Shown piece by piece: positions 27,761-42,700 of a stretch of 64,000 nt of DNA. This DNA is from Bugulina stolonifera. Lineage: Eukaryota; Bryozoa; Gymnolaemata; Cheilostomatida; Bugulidae. The stretch is from the NCBI GenBank assembly GCA_935421135.1, contig OW285193.1, positions 18,214,099-18,278,098 of the forward strand, given 5' to 3'. A model generated the notes under the pieces. That model did no database searches. It had not been told where the DNA came from and saw nothing but the letters and a program-made list of their open reading frames with translations. The position numbers and the translations under genes are program-made. Each line of letters begins with the position of its first letter. The first letter of the stretch is position 1.

Positions 27761-30700
27761 CTAGTATGTGAAGCGTTCTTCCCAGTTAACAGGTTCACTC
27801 TCTAAACTAGGATCAACCAGTGTAGTCTCACCTACTACTCTCTCTGAAACCAAGGAACCTCTTATTCTCTTTGGAACCAAGGAACCTCTTCGCTGCTCCT
27901 CACCCTTGCCATCTTCTGCCAAACTATTGACATAGGCTTCTAAAACTGGAAGAAAATTAGTAACCTATGTATTCATATGCCACATAAATTAGAATATAAT
28001 AATTCAGGTATGAAAGGACACAATCATGTAGTCATATCAACAGAATGCACTATTTTAGGCATATCTAATACCTACCACTTGGAATTCTTCCTCTACGGTT
28101 AATCTTCTTAGCCCTAGTTTGAGGAGCATATCTGGCTGTGTTGAGGACAGGGCGCTTACAGTCATCAAATGGACAGGTGACTGTTATTCCACCCACTACA
28201 CAGTTTTTGACATGTCCATCCATATAGTCAACCTGGTAATAGAAGCACATGTATATACATCATGTAGGTAATAGAATAGAGTGGAAAAGGCAAATAGGAC
28301 ATTCATTTACTTCTATATCCTGAGAGATGTTATAATCTATATGGAGCTGTTTACAGAGAAGAACCTTCCAGCTAGCAAAAAGTATATGAAAGGGTTTGCA
28401 AACCCCTCCACCTTGCACAAACCCCTCCAGCTTGCACAAACCCCTCCATCTTGCACAAACCCCTCCACCTTGCACAAACCCCTCCACCTTGCACAAACCC
28501 CTCCACCTTGCACAAACCCCTCCACCTTGCACAAACCCCTCCACTTTGCACAAACCCCTTCACCTTGCACAAACACCTCCACCTTGCACAAACACCTCCC
28601 CAATCTCATGTTACATTATCTAGACTACCTTTAGCCAGGTTAATGGAATCAGATCCAAGGTCATAGATTTTAGCAGTTTCTACTGATACTAATGTACAAG
28701 AATAGTGTGCGAGCTTACAGGTAGAGAGTGGCAGCAGTCCCTTAGGAACATCCATTTTGTATCGTCATCCACTGACGCTCCCAGCTTTGACTCCACTGAG
28801 GACTTCACATTACGCCAGTCACAATCCGGGCACATATTGGGGCACGGTTCACCGCACACCCCACGGCATTTATACACCTACAGAAAAATATCAGTGTTGA
28901 TAGTAGAGAATGAACACTATCCAGTACACTTCCATTACAAGTTGTGATATCAGTTTATGCAAGGAACTTTTGAACCGTCATTGAGCAGTCTGGGAAAACC
29001 AATCCCTAACTTGTCTTTGAACCCGGGGCCTCTATGGCACCTAGTCGCCTTGCGCAGTGAACAGAACATGCTACCACTACACCAGCTCTGCAACCTTAGG
29101 TAGTCTTATGGATATAAAATCGGGTCTCGGACTGTTCAATGACAAATTGAAACATTCTGTGCATCAAACCAACTACACATGAAAAATAGCCAAACGCCCC
29201 CATTACAACTTGTTAGTAAATAACTAGTATGATGATGTGTGGCTACTAGATATGGAGAGCTCCACAAAATTTCCCATAAACATAAAACATAAACATACGA
29301 TGTATAAATTACTACACTCTTATAGTTATTTTAACATAGACACAAGCAGAACAATGGATGAATGGTGGTACATACCTTGGTCTTGCATTTGCGGCATTTC
29401 ATCGACTTTTTGCACTCTTCATTACAAGGTTTATTGTTACATAAGCGTTTCCCACAAGGTTGAGTGCATTGATTAGCATGTGCCTTACAACCCCATTTAC
29501 ACTTCTGATTCTTTTCATGTTTCCCAAAATCGCACTCCTCAAAACATTTCTGTGTACAGTTAGTCGCATGACTACAGCTAGAAAAATGTAAAATATCAAA
29601 GCATTAGTGATATGGATCTCTCTTCACAAATAAATGCAAATTTACAGTTTCAGTATCTAATACATCTATGTGTACACAAGTTCAGTGTAGGGTAGACATC
29701 TACACGTACACCACCCCTACTATTAGAATCGGACATCGAGAAGGCCAAAAGTGTTTCAAAGTGCAATTTTGACGAGCAATAATCACAGATCATACCAGAC
29801 TTACACCAAATCAATTTTTGATAATCTATAATTCAGTATGCTTGTTATGGATATTCCAATTTGTGAATTAATGAGAAGTGCGAAAATTTTGCTGCAACTT
29901 TATGAATGTATCGACGTCGGATTCTGACAGAAGGAGTCACATGTATACGTACAATGTATATAGCGAAGAATGCTTGTTACCAACAATACACCATAAAGAC
30001 ACCAGATCACAGGCACCTATGATGACACACTTACGTTAGAAGACATTCTTGCTGACAAGGTTCACATGTCTGGGACTTTGTACAGACTGAGCACTTCTTG
30101 TTACAAGTATGACCACATGGTAGACTCTTGCCACACACTTTCTCACAGGGTCTGTGCGATGGAGTGCTGAAACAGTCATATTACAGACAGTACATTAGGA
30201 CATGACTGAATAATACAAGCAGCTGAAGGAATCCAATCATAAATACAGTATAAAATCAGGTTGAAAATCAGTAAGTAATCCATGGACAGCATATGTGTTA
30301 TTAAAAATTTCCCCCATGTAAATGTTTAATGAAGATTAGTCACTACTATTATAGTGATACTATATGTTCACCTACACAAACACTCATACAGTTTTATTAC
30401 CAGTATCTTTTAGAATACTAACATAGACAATGGTTTAATTTCCTACTACAGTCTATACACACCATTGGTAACAAGTTCCAATACACTGATGTCCACAAGG
30501 CAGGGGTTCGGTGCAAGGAGTATCACACTTGACAAATAAGGCATGACTGTAGCTACGTGTCATATAACATTGTACTTCCTTGATCTCTCCACATTGTGAA
30601 CACATCCTCTCCACAATTGTCGTACATTGAGTAGAGCATGGCTGGGAACAGCTGCAATGATATGGGGTATAAAGGTATTTGTATAGTCTATCTGTGTGTT

Positions 30701-33700
30701 TTTAGCGGTTTCCTACAGCATGAGATGCATTTGGGGGAACCCAGCTCCCCTCTCATAGGTTGAAAGAGAAAAGCTAGAGCCATAAAACTTCTAGTCTACT
30801 GCTGTTACAGTTGATATAAAATGAGACAGTAGGGTACGATACTGCTTTTGTGAAAACCTGAAGAAAGCTGACTTTACCGAGTTTTCACAATGACAGTTTA
30901 CTGGTAATGGGTTTTACAGGCCTTAGTTGGAAACTACGTACCTCTGCATAATATGCATACTAATATATTGTGGATGTTACACTTTGTATTTGACACAAAC
31001 AAGACAAAACCACAGCAAAACATCTGGATACAAGGACTCTTCTAAGGACATCAACTCCCACAAAAATGTATCACAAATTTGAGGAGTGGTCAGTTGATAT
31101 GTTCGCTGTTAGCAGACATAGATTTTATCAGTAACCAAGTACATGAGTATGACCACAGGCTAAGCTACTTACTAGTTAGTACATGTATGACCACAGTCTA
31201 AGCTGTCAACACAAGGCTCTTCACACCGTATATCTTCCATCTTCTGGTGGCAGTAGACTGATTTAGAGTGACCACACGACAGCTGAACTACTTTCCTTTC
31301 TTTACAAGGGGGACAATCAGCGAAGCAACGAGCTGTTATAATAGAAATAGGTGATTGTAAAATATATAGCTGCTGCTCCATTCCCTTATCTATAACTCCC
31401 TGAATTTTACAATAGGTTGGCAGTGGAGGATAACCCCGTGTGGCTCACATGATAAATACTAACCTGGACAAGGATGCCCGCAAGGCTCAAGTGTTCTAGA
31501 ACAATCTTTAGTGCATGCATACTCCTCATGGCTTCTGTCTGCGTAGTGACAGCTTCTCTCACAGAAATGTCCACACCGAAGTCTCTCTCCGCACGGCAGC
31601 TGGCATCCACCTATAAGAAGTGAGAGGGGTAGTGCTATTAAATACAGACTACTATAGAAGCCCGTACATTATAGGAAAGCTGGTTGAACCCTGTAGGCTA
31701 TCGAGGAATTGATGGGGTATATGACTTTTCGTGACTTGAGGACAACAACATGGAAGGTAACGTGGTTTATAAGAGACACACATATCATCACTACCAGCAG
31801 GGGAGCGTTTCTTGAAGTCCTCAGAGACGGTCACTTCTGCCACTTTTCCATGGTTCATACAACTAAGACCAAGTTTGCTGCCAAACTCTCCAGCCATCTT
31901 GGCATCCTGTACTATCTTCCCCCAAAGCTCTGTGGAAACAATAACAAAAATAATATACACTCGAATACAATATAGACAACAAACAATGCTACTCATCTTC
32001 AAGTGCTGCCACTATAATATTAGTGATGTCACTGTAGTCACACCGAGTCTGTTTGGACTCACACTTGACCCTCACCTGAGCCACGACTAAACATGTCAAA
32101 GTTCCCAAACACATACATTCCACGCTTGGCTCTGCTCAAGGAGACACAAACCCTGTTCTCTACCTTCACAAAGCCGAGTTTACCTTCCAAGTTGCTTCGA
32201 ACTAGTGATACAATAATTATCTTATTCTCTTCACCTAAAATAATGCACACAATCAAGAAAACTAGATAGATTAGATAAGCATAATATAATATGGAAAACG
32301 CCGGAAACTATACAAGGTGATACAATAGTAGTACTAGATGCCTTTTGTTTACATGTTTTCCTTATATTTCGATCACTATCCACTTACCATCGTCAGTTAT
32401 TAAAATATAAGGAAAACAACTAAACAAAATGCACCTAGTATTACTTTTTATCAATAAACTATTCACCCGCACAATCATCTCCAAGCATTGACTTCAAGTG
32501 TGATATACATGAGCTTACGTAAATTGTGTCAAGGAACATACACACTGGCAATGTACCATGGTAGTTGACATAAGCATGCAGCTGCAGATGTTACTAATTA
32601 TACATCTAAGGTCTGTAAACAGAAGACAGACCTTGGAAGTTGTCTACTGATGTTATCTTAACCCCTTGGAAAGCATCTCTGGGCATTTTCCTCTTCAGAA
32701 CTAACAACTGTCCCGTGTACATAGTGATGATTGTGATGTCACTGGGCTTGTAGTCTTGCAGAATAAGGTACCTATACATAGGATACATATTCCAGCATAA
32801 GAATAGAAAGATGGTCACCAAAGGGATATGATCATGAGAAAGACAAAAGTATCAATGACAAGAGTTATATGAACAATATAGAAAGATGAAAATGCTCAAA
32901 TGTCTGCGAAAAAAGCAAAAAATCCACAACAATGATAAAGCATACAACGGGGGATTCCAGTTACAACCATTGTCATATACAGACTGTCTTGGTAACTGAA
33001 AATCAGGGTACCTGTCACCATGTGCCTCAGCTTATTTATATTAATAAAAATAAGTAAATAAATGTAACAATAAGTACGAATAAAGATAATTGTAGAAGAG
33101 AAGAATGAATCGTAACAAAAGAGTGAGAATTAGTACCTGGTTAGTTCTACCACCATGTTGGCTTCAAACTCATTCGAGTGACTCATAATCCCCTCCTCTG
33201 CTTGTTCAGGACTCTTGTGGTCAAAAAAGTAGACGGGGGTGGACAACCCTAGAACCAAGTATACAGGAAATATTAGGAAACATCATAAGTGAAGCTAACA
33301 CTACATAGCATTAACAAGAAGGAATAAAATCCAGTTATGCTAGATGGTAGCTCATTGAAAAATGTAAAAGGAACTGAAATCTAGAAAATATGTTATATAC
33401 ACTGTACATGCTGTACACACTGTACACGCTGTACACACTGTACACGCTGTACACACTGTACATGCTGTACACTGTACATGTTGTACACACTGAACACTGT
33501 ATATGTTGTACACACTGTACACTGTATATGTTGTACACACTGTACACTGTATATGTTGTACACACTGTACACTGTATATGTTGTACACACTGTACACTGT
33601 ATATGTTGTACACACTGTACACTGTACACGCTGTACACACTGTACACGCTGTACACACTGTACACACTGTACACTGTATATGTTGTACACACTGTACACT

Positions 33701-36700
33701 GTATATGTTGTACACACTGTACACTGTATATGTTGTACACACTGTACACTCTATATGTTGTACATACTGTACACTATAATGTTGTACACGGTACACGTAT
33801 ATATCGTATACACATGACTCACCACGTATAGTTTTCCTGTTCATCACTGTCTTGTGGTCACTAAGGTCAGAGTAGATGTGTCTCATATACTTGGATACCT
33901 CTGGTCTCATTCTGTGCTGAATGTTGAGGGTCTTAACAGGGAGCCCATTATTTACCATTCTCTCGAACAGAGAAAGGTCAAGGTGATACTCTTTAGCCAG
34001 CTCATAGACTGTAGGGTTGGGTTTCAGCTGCTTATGATCTCCTATAGATATGAAATAATAACATGGTAGATACATACATAGTAAGTAACATAGTAAATAC
34101 ATACATGTACATAGTAAGTAACACGGTAAATACATACATAGTAAGTAACATGGTAAATACATACATGTACATAGTAAGTAACACAGTAAATACATACATA
34201 GTAAGTAACACAGTAAACACATACATGTACATAGTAAGTAACACAGTAAATACATACATAGTAAGTAACACAGTAAACACATACATGTACATAGTAAGTA
34301 ACACGGTAAATACATACATAGTAAGTAACATGGTAAATACATACATAGTAAGTAACATGGTAGATACATACATAGTGAGCAACATAGTAAATACATACAT
34401 AGTAAGTAATATGGTAGATACATACATAGTAAGTAACATAGTAAATACATACATAGTAAGTAACATGCTAGATACATACATAGTGAGTAATATGGTAGAT
34501 ACATACATAGTAAGTAACGTGGTAAATACATACATAGTGAGTAATATGGTAGATACATACATAGTAAGTAACGTGGTAAATACATACATAGTGAGTAACA
34601 TGGTAAATACATACATAGTGAGTAATATGGTAGATACATACATAGTAAGTAGCGTGGTAAATACATACATAGTGAGTAACATGGTAAATACATACATAGT
34701 GAGTAACATGGTACACTGTAAATACATACATGTACAAAGACTGTGATGAATCATGAGGCAAATAGGATATGGAGTATTAAAGAGTCAGACTATAATAAAC
34801 TGCCAGTCAAAGAGTGAATAACTTTGTGCTATAATAAAACACAAAGTACCTATGAGTATGAGGTGCTGACACTGTGTGCTCAGTGCTGTGGTAATGTGGG
34901 CTTCCAGTACCTCCGCTGCCTCCTCTACTATCACTATGGGAGCACCAACCCTCTGGAGAACATGCTGGTATCTAGCTGCACCAGTCGTAGTCATACCAAT
35001 CACCTTCGCTTCCTTCAGCACCTCAATATCCTCTTGTCTTCTGCATACAAACAAGCAGGCAATGCTATCAGTAATAGCATATCGAGAATTGTGTTCTATA
35101 TTCTATTATTGAGTGAGCAACTCCAAAATATCATTTTGTTCAAACAACCTGTTCTGTCATGACTCAATCAATTCAATGATTCAAATGACTCTGGCTTATG
35201 TTATGCTAGAGAGACTATAACCAAGAGGACAAAAACTTTCCTCCCTTCCCTACCTGAGATCCTCTGACAAGCTGCACAGCTTCTGGTATGCTTGCTGAAC
35301 ATTTGAGACTTCCATTGACAAAGTCTGCTTATATTTCCACAACCAATATCTGTACAGTCTCCACCTTTGAAACAGTAGACAATAGAAATGCAAACATAAT
35401 GGAGGTAGATATAACCCCTTGGTCAACATAAAAACAACATGGAGCATTCATTCTGTTCACATGAGGAGACTGCATAACATGTATAACTATTATAGCAATT
35501 GTTGCACCATATAGATGTGCAGCAAATCCCTTTTAGAAACATAACTGTAGTAAAAAGAGCTGATATCCTACATATATATAAGCTCTTCTTTCAGACAAAA
35601 GAGAAATGTACATGTGGATCAAATACTATTACATGTCACTGCACCTTTGGTGAAATTCTAGGTCTACAGTGATATCATAACCCTCATAGGTACATCTATA
35701 GTCCAGTGATTCCACTTCCTGTTCAGTCATGCGGTCAGGATTACAAAGTCTCTTTCGTATCTCTCCTCGGAGTTTTTCCAGGGCAGCCTTGCTCATCACA
35801 GTGCGGAATCCATCACTGTCTATCAGCTGTACTTGTGAGTTGGGCTGGTACCCTGAATAGACACCAGATGGCAGTCTAAGTACACCTTCTCATTTATGGC
35901 TGTTAACTTGTAACAGAAAATATGCTACACTTACTTTTATTCCCATGAGAACCAAGTACAATGTAAATGTGTATATTATTTTTCAAGATAAGGACAAGGA
36001 TTATTAGCAACTATTAGAACTCAAATGCTCATAAGAAATTCCGCTGGAAAATTTGATAATTTAGCAACTACTCCTAAAAATAATTGGTTAGTTGCTCTCA
36101 CTAAATTACCTTGGCTACAAGAAGGTTGTGTCGAATAGTGCCTTATAACAACCTATAAAACTAATATTACCTATCAATCATTAACCTGTTTCCTACTATC
36201 TACTGTTCATTACGACTTGTAATAGTTAGATTATACACTGAATAGCTGCATGCTACTAGACTAAAAGTTCAATTACAAAGTTCTAATCACCTCATGCCCA
36301 ATGACTTGCACTTTGAGAATTCTTCAACATTTGTTAAAGCTGACACCGAGAACAAACCCTCAGTTATACAAAGAGCACAAGAACACAGTTTCCACTGAAT
36401 ACCATTTGATGAATAGTGCTAATAGCTGAGCTCTCACCCGTTCTGAAGAGGGTCATACGAACAAAAGCCCTTGCTCTGAAAGACCTCTTGCTATCCATAT
36501 CCTCTATAGCCAATCACTTACCCAGATTCGGTTGACGTTGTTGCTGATTAGCTGTAGCCAAAAACCTCTGTTCATCTTCATCCAGACCATCTGTATCTAG
36601 TCTTCTACTCTCCAGTTCTCTCTCAGCCTCTCCTTCTACCTCTGTAACCAATAGAGTGTAAGTACAGCATACATAATACTACACAGAAGATTATAACACA

Positions 36701-39700
36701 CAGTTGAAGTGTAATATCTGCATCTTTAGATACATTTCTAGAACAGTCACTGACTTACCCACTAGTTGTGGTCCGGTATCTTCTGCTACCTGCTGATTAG
36801 GAAGGGGGGTTTGGGAAACCCCCTCATAGCTGTATAGTGAAGCAGTGCTATCTGTAAACAGGAAGAAAATTTTATGCAGACTACAAGATAGAGCAGAGTA
36901 AAACTTGTGTATGCCTCAAGTATTCTATAATATCCGTGATCAGCAAACACGAATGATCGCCATGCAAGCAGGACCTACATCCTTTTCTGCAAATAATCTG
37001 ATCACAATTTATTCCTAAATATCTGGGCCAAGTCAGCAGACAGTGCTTGTATATATAATACAAAAATAAAATACAAAATGTTACATGTATTAGTCCAGTT
37101 TGGTGAATAGAACTATGTATATAATATGTACATGTATTATATTATGAAAGTATAATGTTACAATAAGTAATTAGACCACTGACCACACCCCAGCCACACT
37201 CTCATTGAGTCTATGTAATAGAATCCACTCTGTACAATCATCTGGCCATGCCAATCTAACTGGTCATAGAAGGCGGGGCTCTCTATAAACCCCTCAAATA
37301 TGTGATAGATTACACTACTTTCAGCTATATTCAGCTCTTCTTGCAAGGACTGCAAACGATTTTCTTTCTAAAAAAGAACCACGAAATCCCTACATACAGT
37401 TAGACAAACCTACAAATTAATATCCCAGGTTTTGTGACCTAAGGGCTAGTACACAACATAAATAAAATAGCATAATGAATTAGCAACATATCAACACAGT
37501 TTTGAGATATTGTGATACAACTAACATGAATCGTGATTCATTCGTGCAGCTCTAATAGCCAACGTACCAGGAATGCCTCTCTTCTAGTATGAAGGTCTGA
37601 ATAGCCATGGTGCAGTTCTCGTGTTCGTCTAGACCGAGATCTTTTGGATCTTAGATTACACATGTCGAGAGCCTCATTCTTACTTCTACTACCCACCCGT
37701 ACCATGTCTGCAAGCACAAGTGATTTTAATATTTACTTAAACCAATAAAATGTTGAAGTTTGAAATACCAATAAAAACCTGCTATAACAGTCAACAGAAC
37801 CAACATGTTGTTGTTAATTTACTATAGCTGTCAATAAAATCAGACCGTGTATAAGGAGTGCTTATACCCATAACATAAATTTTAGAAGAACAAGATCCCA
37901 TGCAAGGCTTAACTAAACATATGCAGATTCTAGAAGTCCAAATTGCATGGATTGTCAAAACAATCATGTAAAAACTATCAGGAGACACTAACTGACCCTC
38001 AGCATCACAGAAGGGCAGCATCCCCTCCAGGAACTGGTCCAGTGCATGGTTTGTGTAACACACGACTAGTATGGGCCCATATATCTCCTGAAGGTTTGGT
38101 AGTGGTATCATACCAGCAGTATAATGCTCAGTATACAGATTCTCCAGTAGAGTCTTGACAATCTTCAAACCAACATAAGTCTTGCCAGTACCTGGGGGAC
38201 CTGAAACAGAGCTAACCTGGTAATCAACATATAAACATAGCTCAAGATACAAAGATAATTATATAATGCTATCTTGTTTCCTGGAAACAGTAGAATTAAA
38301 ATACCTAATTGAAGATATGGCTAGGGAGAATGCATTTTTTCACTAAAAGAAAATACAGTAGAGAGCATTCTGCATTCACCACCTCATTCAGCAAGTTATG
38401 GCCTTAAAATATGTAAATATTACAAATATGAGAATACCCTAATGATGCATTGTATAATGCAGATGTTGGGATAGTGGTTTTCCAAGCAGACTGAAATTAA
38501 AAATCTAGAGAGAAAACAATTACCCTGAATAACAGAGAACTCCTGAGTAAGGGCAGCGATATAAGCAGCAAGCTGGGAGTCGTTTAGACCCAACATCTCC
38601 CCACAAACAAGAGGCTGATCCTTGACATCCTCGTCCAGCCTTAGCTCCACCTCATTACCTTCTACCGTGTCTAGTTTGTATGTGTCTAAACGAACATGTC
38701 TGCTGTATCCAGGCCTTGCATTGTCTGTATTACAGCTGTAACAAACAATAATACCTCTACTTACCTCACAATACATTGTATATCTACTAATACCCCTACT
38801 TACCTCGTCATATATCTACTGTAATACCTCTACTTACCTCACCATATATCTACTGTAATACCTCTACTTACCTCACTATATATCTACTGTAATACCTCTA
38901 CCTACCTCACAATATACCTACTGTAATCCCTCACTTACCTCACAATGTATCTACTGTAATACCCTTACCTACATCACAATGTATCTACTGTAATACCCCT
39001 ACCTACCTCACAATGTATCTACTCAGTGGAAATCTTTCCGGATCTATCTGTTGCATGCCCTTCAGTATGTGGGTGTACGACTCAAAGTATGCTGTAGATT
39101 CCACTACAGTGAAGGGACCAAACTTGTTGTCGAGGAGATCGTACTCTCTCTGTGACTCGGGGATGAACTGTACTTCTATTGTACCATCTGGAATATTCCA
39201 TGGCTTGTGGTAAAAGTCGTCAACCATACACACGCTTTTCAAGGAAAGTCTAGTTAGCGACATTCACTAATCTCGAAGGTCAGAGCTTGTAACGAAGCAG
39301 TGTGTCTACTCAACCTTATATATAACGCATGTACACCTACACATTCTCCAGCTGATAATTGATAACTACATGTAGATATATTCTGCCCAAAACATCGTCT
39401 AACCACCGCTCAATCATACACCAACTGAGCAAAATACATAAAACATCAGAGGGAAAGCTTACTGTTCTTCAACTTCTCCGTTTCCCTCTCGGCTATTGTA
39501 GCAAACAGGAAGTTTTTAATAAAATCGTCCAATGAGAGGCAAAGTAGAGAACCATAGATCAACCTCTTTGAAGATTCCCAGTTCATCCTCTTAAACATTC
39601 TATGGCTGGTGTCAATCCTGGAACATATGATTAACTACCTGCCATTAGTAATAGTATACTCATGTATTAATAGAGATAGTATATACGATGTACATGTACA

Positions 39701-42700
39701 TGTATATATAGAAGTACAAAATAACATACGGCATTATTACACATGTACATTTACATGTATGTAGTAAATGGTAAGTAACAACAGAGTCATACAGTGTAAC
39801 AATAAGCAGAGTTGTCTTCCCCTGAACAAGCAACATCCGAAAGAGATTAAACTCATGTTCATCATTAAAATATTAACATTATTATTAAGAGTTATGTTCC
39901 CTGTGACAATGCTATCATTCATTAGCAAATACTAGGGCTAAATGTATTCCAGCACGAGGTGATCATAATTCAGCAATAAAACTGACAAATTTCAAGTTTG
40001 CTGTTTCAATCTGACTGCTTCCACTTATTATCTGTCATTATAACCACAAAATGTCAGAAAAGTAACAGATAGTACATCAATGAGTTTACCCCAGGTCAGT
40101 TGTTCAGACACATGTCAGGTATACAGACACAGGTCAGGTATACAGACACGTGTCAGGTATACAGATACGTGTCAGGTATACAGATACATGTCAGGCATAC
40201 AGACACACATCAGGTATACAGACACGTATCAGGTATACAGATATGTGTCAGGTATACAGACACATGTCAGGTATACAGATACGTGTCAGGTATACATATA
40301 CGTGTCAGGCATACAGACACATGTCAGGTATACATATACGTGTCAGGCATACAGACACATGTCAGGTATACAGATATGTGTCAGGTATTTAAACGCATTT
40401 TTCCACCCTTTAAGGAGATGCTGCCGGTACCACGGGGTTCACATTAGAAAGAAATCGCTGATTTCCCACAATATCAAGAGTGCTCGTTTTGATCTGTGAT
40501 CTGAGTCACAAACTAAATCGCTCCCCTATAGATTATTTTACCAACAAAAGTCAATCATTTTAAATAGAAGAAACCTATTAGCAATAAACTCTGTAGAATA
40601 ACGATTTGATAACTCATCCCCCTCTTTAGATCAGAACTAGGGCCTTCTCCCCTTCTCCAGATAAGAACTAGGGCTTTCTCCCCTCTAGATTAGAACTAGG
40701 GCCCCTCCACTTGACTGTTATCAGCTCATCAGAAGTTTGTATTATTACAGAAGATGCTGTAACTGATATCTTATCTATCATATAACCTGCATGCAGAGTT
40801 TAAGTATTTTCTTCAATCTGTTAGTATTGCAATAGTGCATGTTCAACTGATAACACAACGTCAATAATATATAAATATAACGTGATAGCGGCTAACTTAC
40901 TGCACAGTGTAGGTCAAACCATCTTTACCAAAGTTTGGTTGAATAATATGAAATCCAGAGTAGACTTTTATGTCATAAGACTTAAATCTGCCACCCCCTT
41001 GGCTCTGGTTCTTCCTGTACTGTTTGATACCATTACGTAGGGTGGATATAAAGTCCTCCCTCAGCAGTCTAAACTGTATGTCCAGGTAGTCATCTACACT
41101 TTCAAATGCTGTAGAACAGTAAACACCAAGTCTATCAGGTCTATACAAATACAAACGGAATATAAGACACCCTTATGTCCTGTTCAGACTACTAGTAACC
41201 AGTGACAGTTTTAGCAGCTAACCACGGTATTGTTAGTGTATTATATACAAGCACACTCCAGTGAGTGAAGGGGATAATAAGCTGAACAGGCCATTAGCAA
41301 TATCTAAATATCCTATATAGTTATGGAGTCGAGCATCTATAGCAAGTCATTACGATGTATAATAGTGGTAACTAGTATACCTCCAGATTTCTTGTTTTTA
41401 CGGACGAAAGAAGTAGTTTCCAAGTCTTTGACAGTCGGATGAACTGGAATCTCTCTGAAATCATCTTCTGGTTTCTCCTCTGTCGACATTCTACCGCTCC
41501 GTTTTTGCCTCAGAGCTCTACAACAGGAGTCACTTAGGTTAATACCTGATGGGTATCAAATCCAGTAAATCTGTTTCATTATGCCAAACAAACATAATTT
41601 AGAGACTGTTTACTAACATAGTTCAGTTCCCAGCTTGTGCATCAAACGACTATGTAGGTCTACATTCTCCATGTAGTAATTCCTATTAATGGGACCGCTG
41701 TAATAGGCTAAACTCCAATGCTGCGTACGTTATAGGCCTACACCAAGATTTTAGTAATTAGCAGCACATAATACCTCTATCATGCTACACCATGTAATCA
41801 TTGGCAGCACATAATACCTCTATGCTACACCATGTAATCATTGGCAGCACATAATACCTCTATGCTACACCATGTAATCATTGGCAGCACGTAATACCTC
41901 TATGCCACATCCTATAAATGTGCACATATAACAATTACATGTACATCTAGCTCACCTTTCACTAGTTTCTTTCTGTTCCAGTTCTCTCTTTTCGAAGAGT
42001 TCAACGGTGTCAGAGAACTCCTTGCATACACCCTCGAGTTGCTGCACCCCTTCCTGGTACGCCTTGAACTTGAGGACCATTGTCAGGTTCTTCATAGCCT
42101 TGATTAGCTTCTTGTTAGCGAAGGGATCGAGTGAACAGACCTGGCGGTAGATTTCCAGGTAGTTGTCTAGTGAGCTGCACACTTTGTCTATCTGTATGCT
42201 GCTGTGGAGCGAATCTGTAAATCTCTCAATGCAGATCTAAAAATATAGTACAGCATTTGAAGAGTAACCAACATCCTATTTAGATATTCGTACTCGGTGT
42301 CTGGTCACACTCCTATAACGTTATGTAGACATGAGAAACAATAGAAACCTGTACAATGTACATACATGTACGATCCTCTATCAGGTTTCATTTCCATAAG
42401 CAACTCCAGAGAGTTGTAGGGAACATTGATAGGAAGGTGAAACTGCCTGCACCACTAGCAGCTACTCTGACAGAACATGTTCCCTCAATCCCATGGATAA
42501 TGGATGATAGCATAGCACACCAGTTAATAAACCATGGATAATAGCATAGCACACTAGTTAATAAACCATGGATGATAGCATAGCACACCAGTTAATAAAC
42601 CATGGATAATAGCATAGCACACTAGTTAATAAACCATGGATGATAGCATAGCACACCAGTTAATAAACCATGGATAATAGCATAGCACACTAGTTAATAA

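Larger units (their letters stand above)
27761..31929 (-). other. ZNFX1: ZNFX1 exons 21-29: NF-X1 zinc fingers and C-terminus
   Basis: Exons: 31795-31929, 31464-31610, 31173-31332, 30463-30651, 30035-30166, 29376-29577, 28719-28877, 28076-28232, 27761-27945. They encode repeated Cys/His units such as [42 protein letters not shown] and [15 protein letters not shown], then [11 protein letters not shown] and [11 protein letters not shown], which align with the end of the vertebrate finger region. The tail is short and charged, and the stop is in exon 29. Confidence 0.9.
32076..37707 (-). other. ZNFX1: ZNFX1 exons 10-20: helicase core
   Basis: Exons: 37568-37707, 37184-37367, 36759-36851, 36522-36641, 35645-35852, 35254-35364, 34850-35040, 33823-34041, 33137-33248, 32632-32771, 32076-32234. 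They cover the insert between motifs Ia and II ([14 protein letters not shown]), then [12 protein letters not shown], the Walker B region, [33 protein letters not shown] and [19 protein letters not shown] before [12 protein letters not shown]. All junction phases agree. Confidence 0.9.

Noticed and set aside
28396..28634. Open frames on both strands
   Set aside because: Product of the 19-bp intronic minisatellite.
29013..29085. Functional tRNA gene on the minus strand
   Set aside because: Box spacing fits, but the arms and acceptor stem are not convincing and the unit has insertion-type flanks.
33335..34754. Long open frames on both strands around ZNFX1 exon 33823-34041
   Set aside because: They run through the 25- and 27-bp minisatellites; only the segment 33823-34041 is coding.
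40080..40499. Three overlapping open frames
   Set aside because: A 19-bp repeat without stops opens all three frames.
41109..41154. Upstream extension of the ZNFX1 exon at 40901-41108
   Set aside because: The open frame continues, but the acceptor at 41109 gives the phase-1 join that fits both the previous exon and the family.
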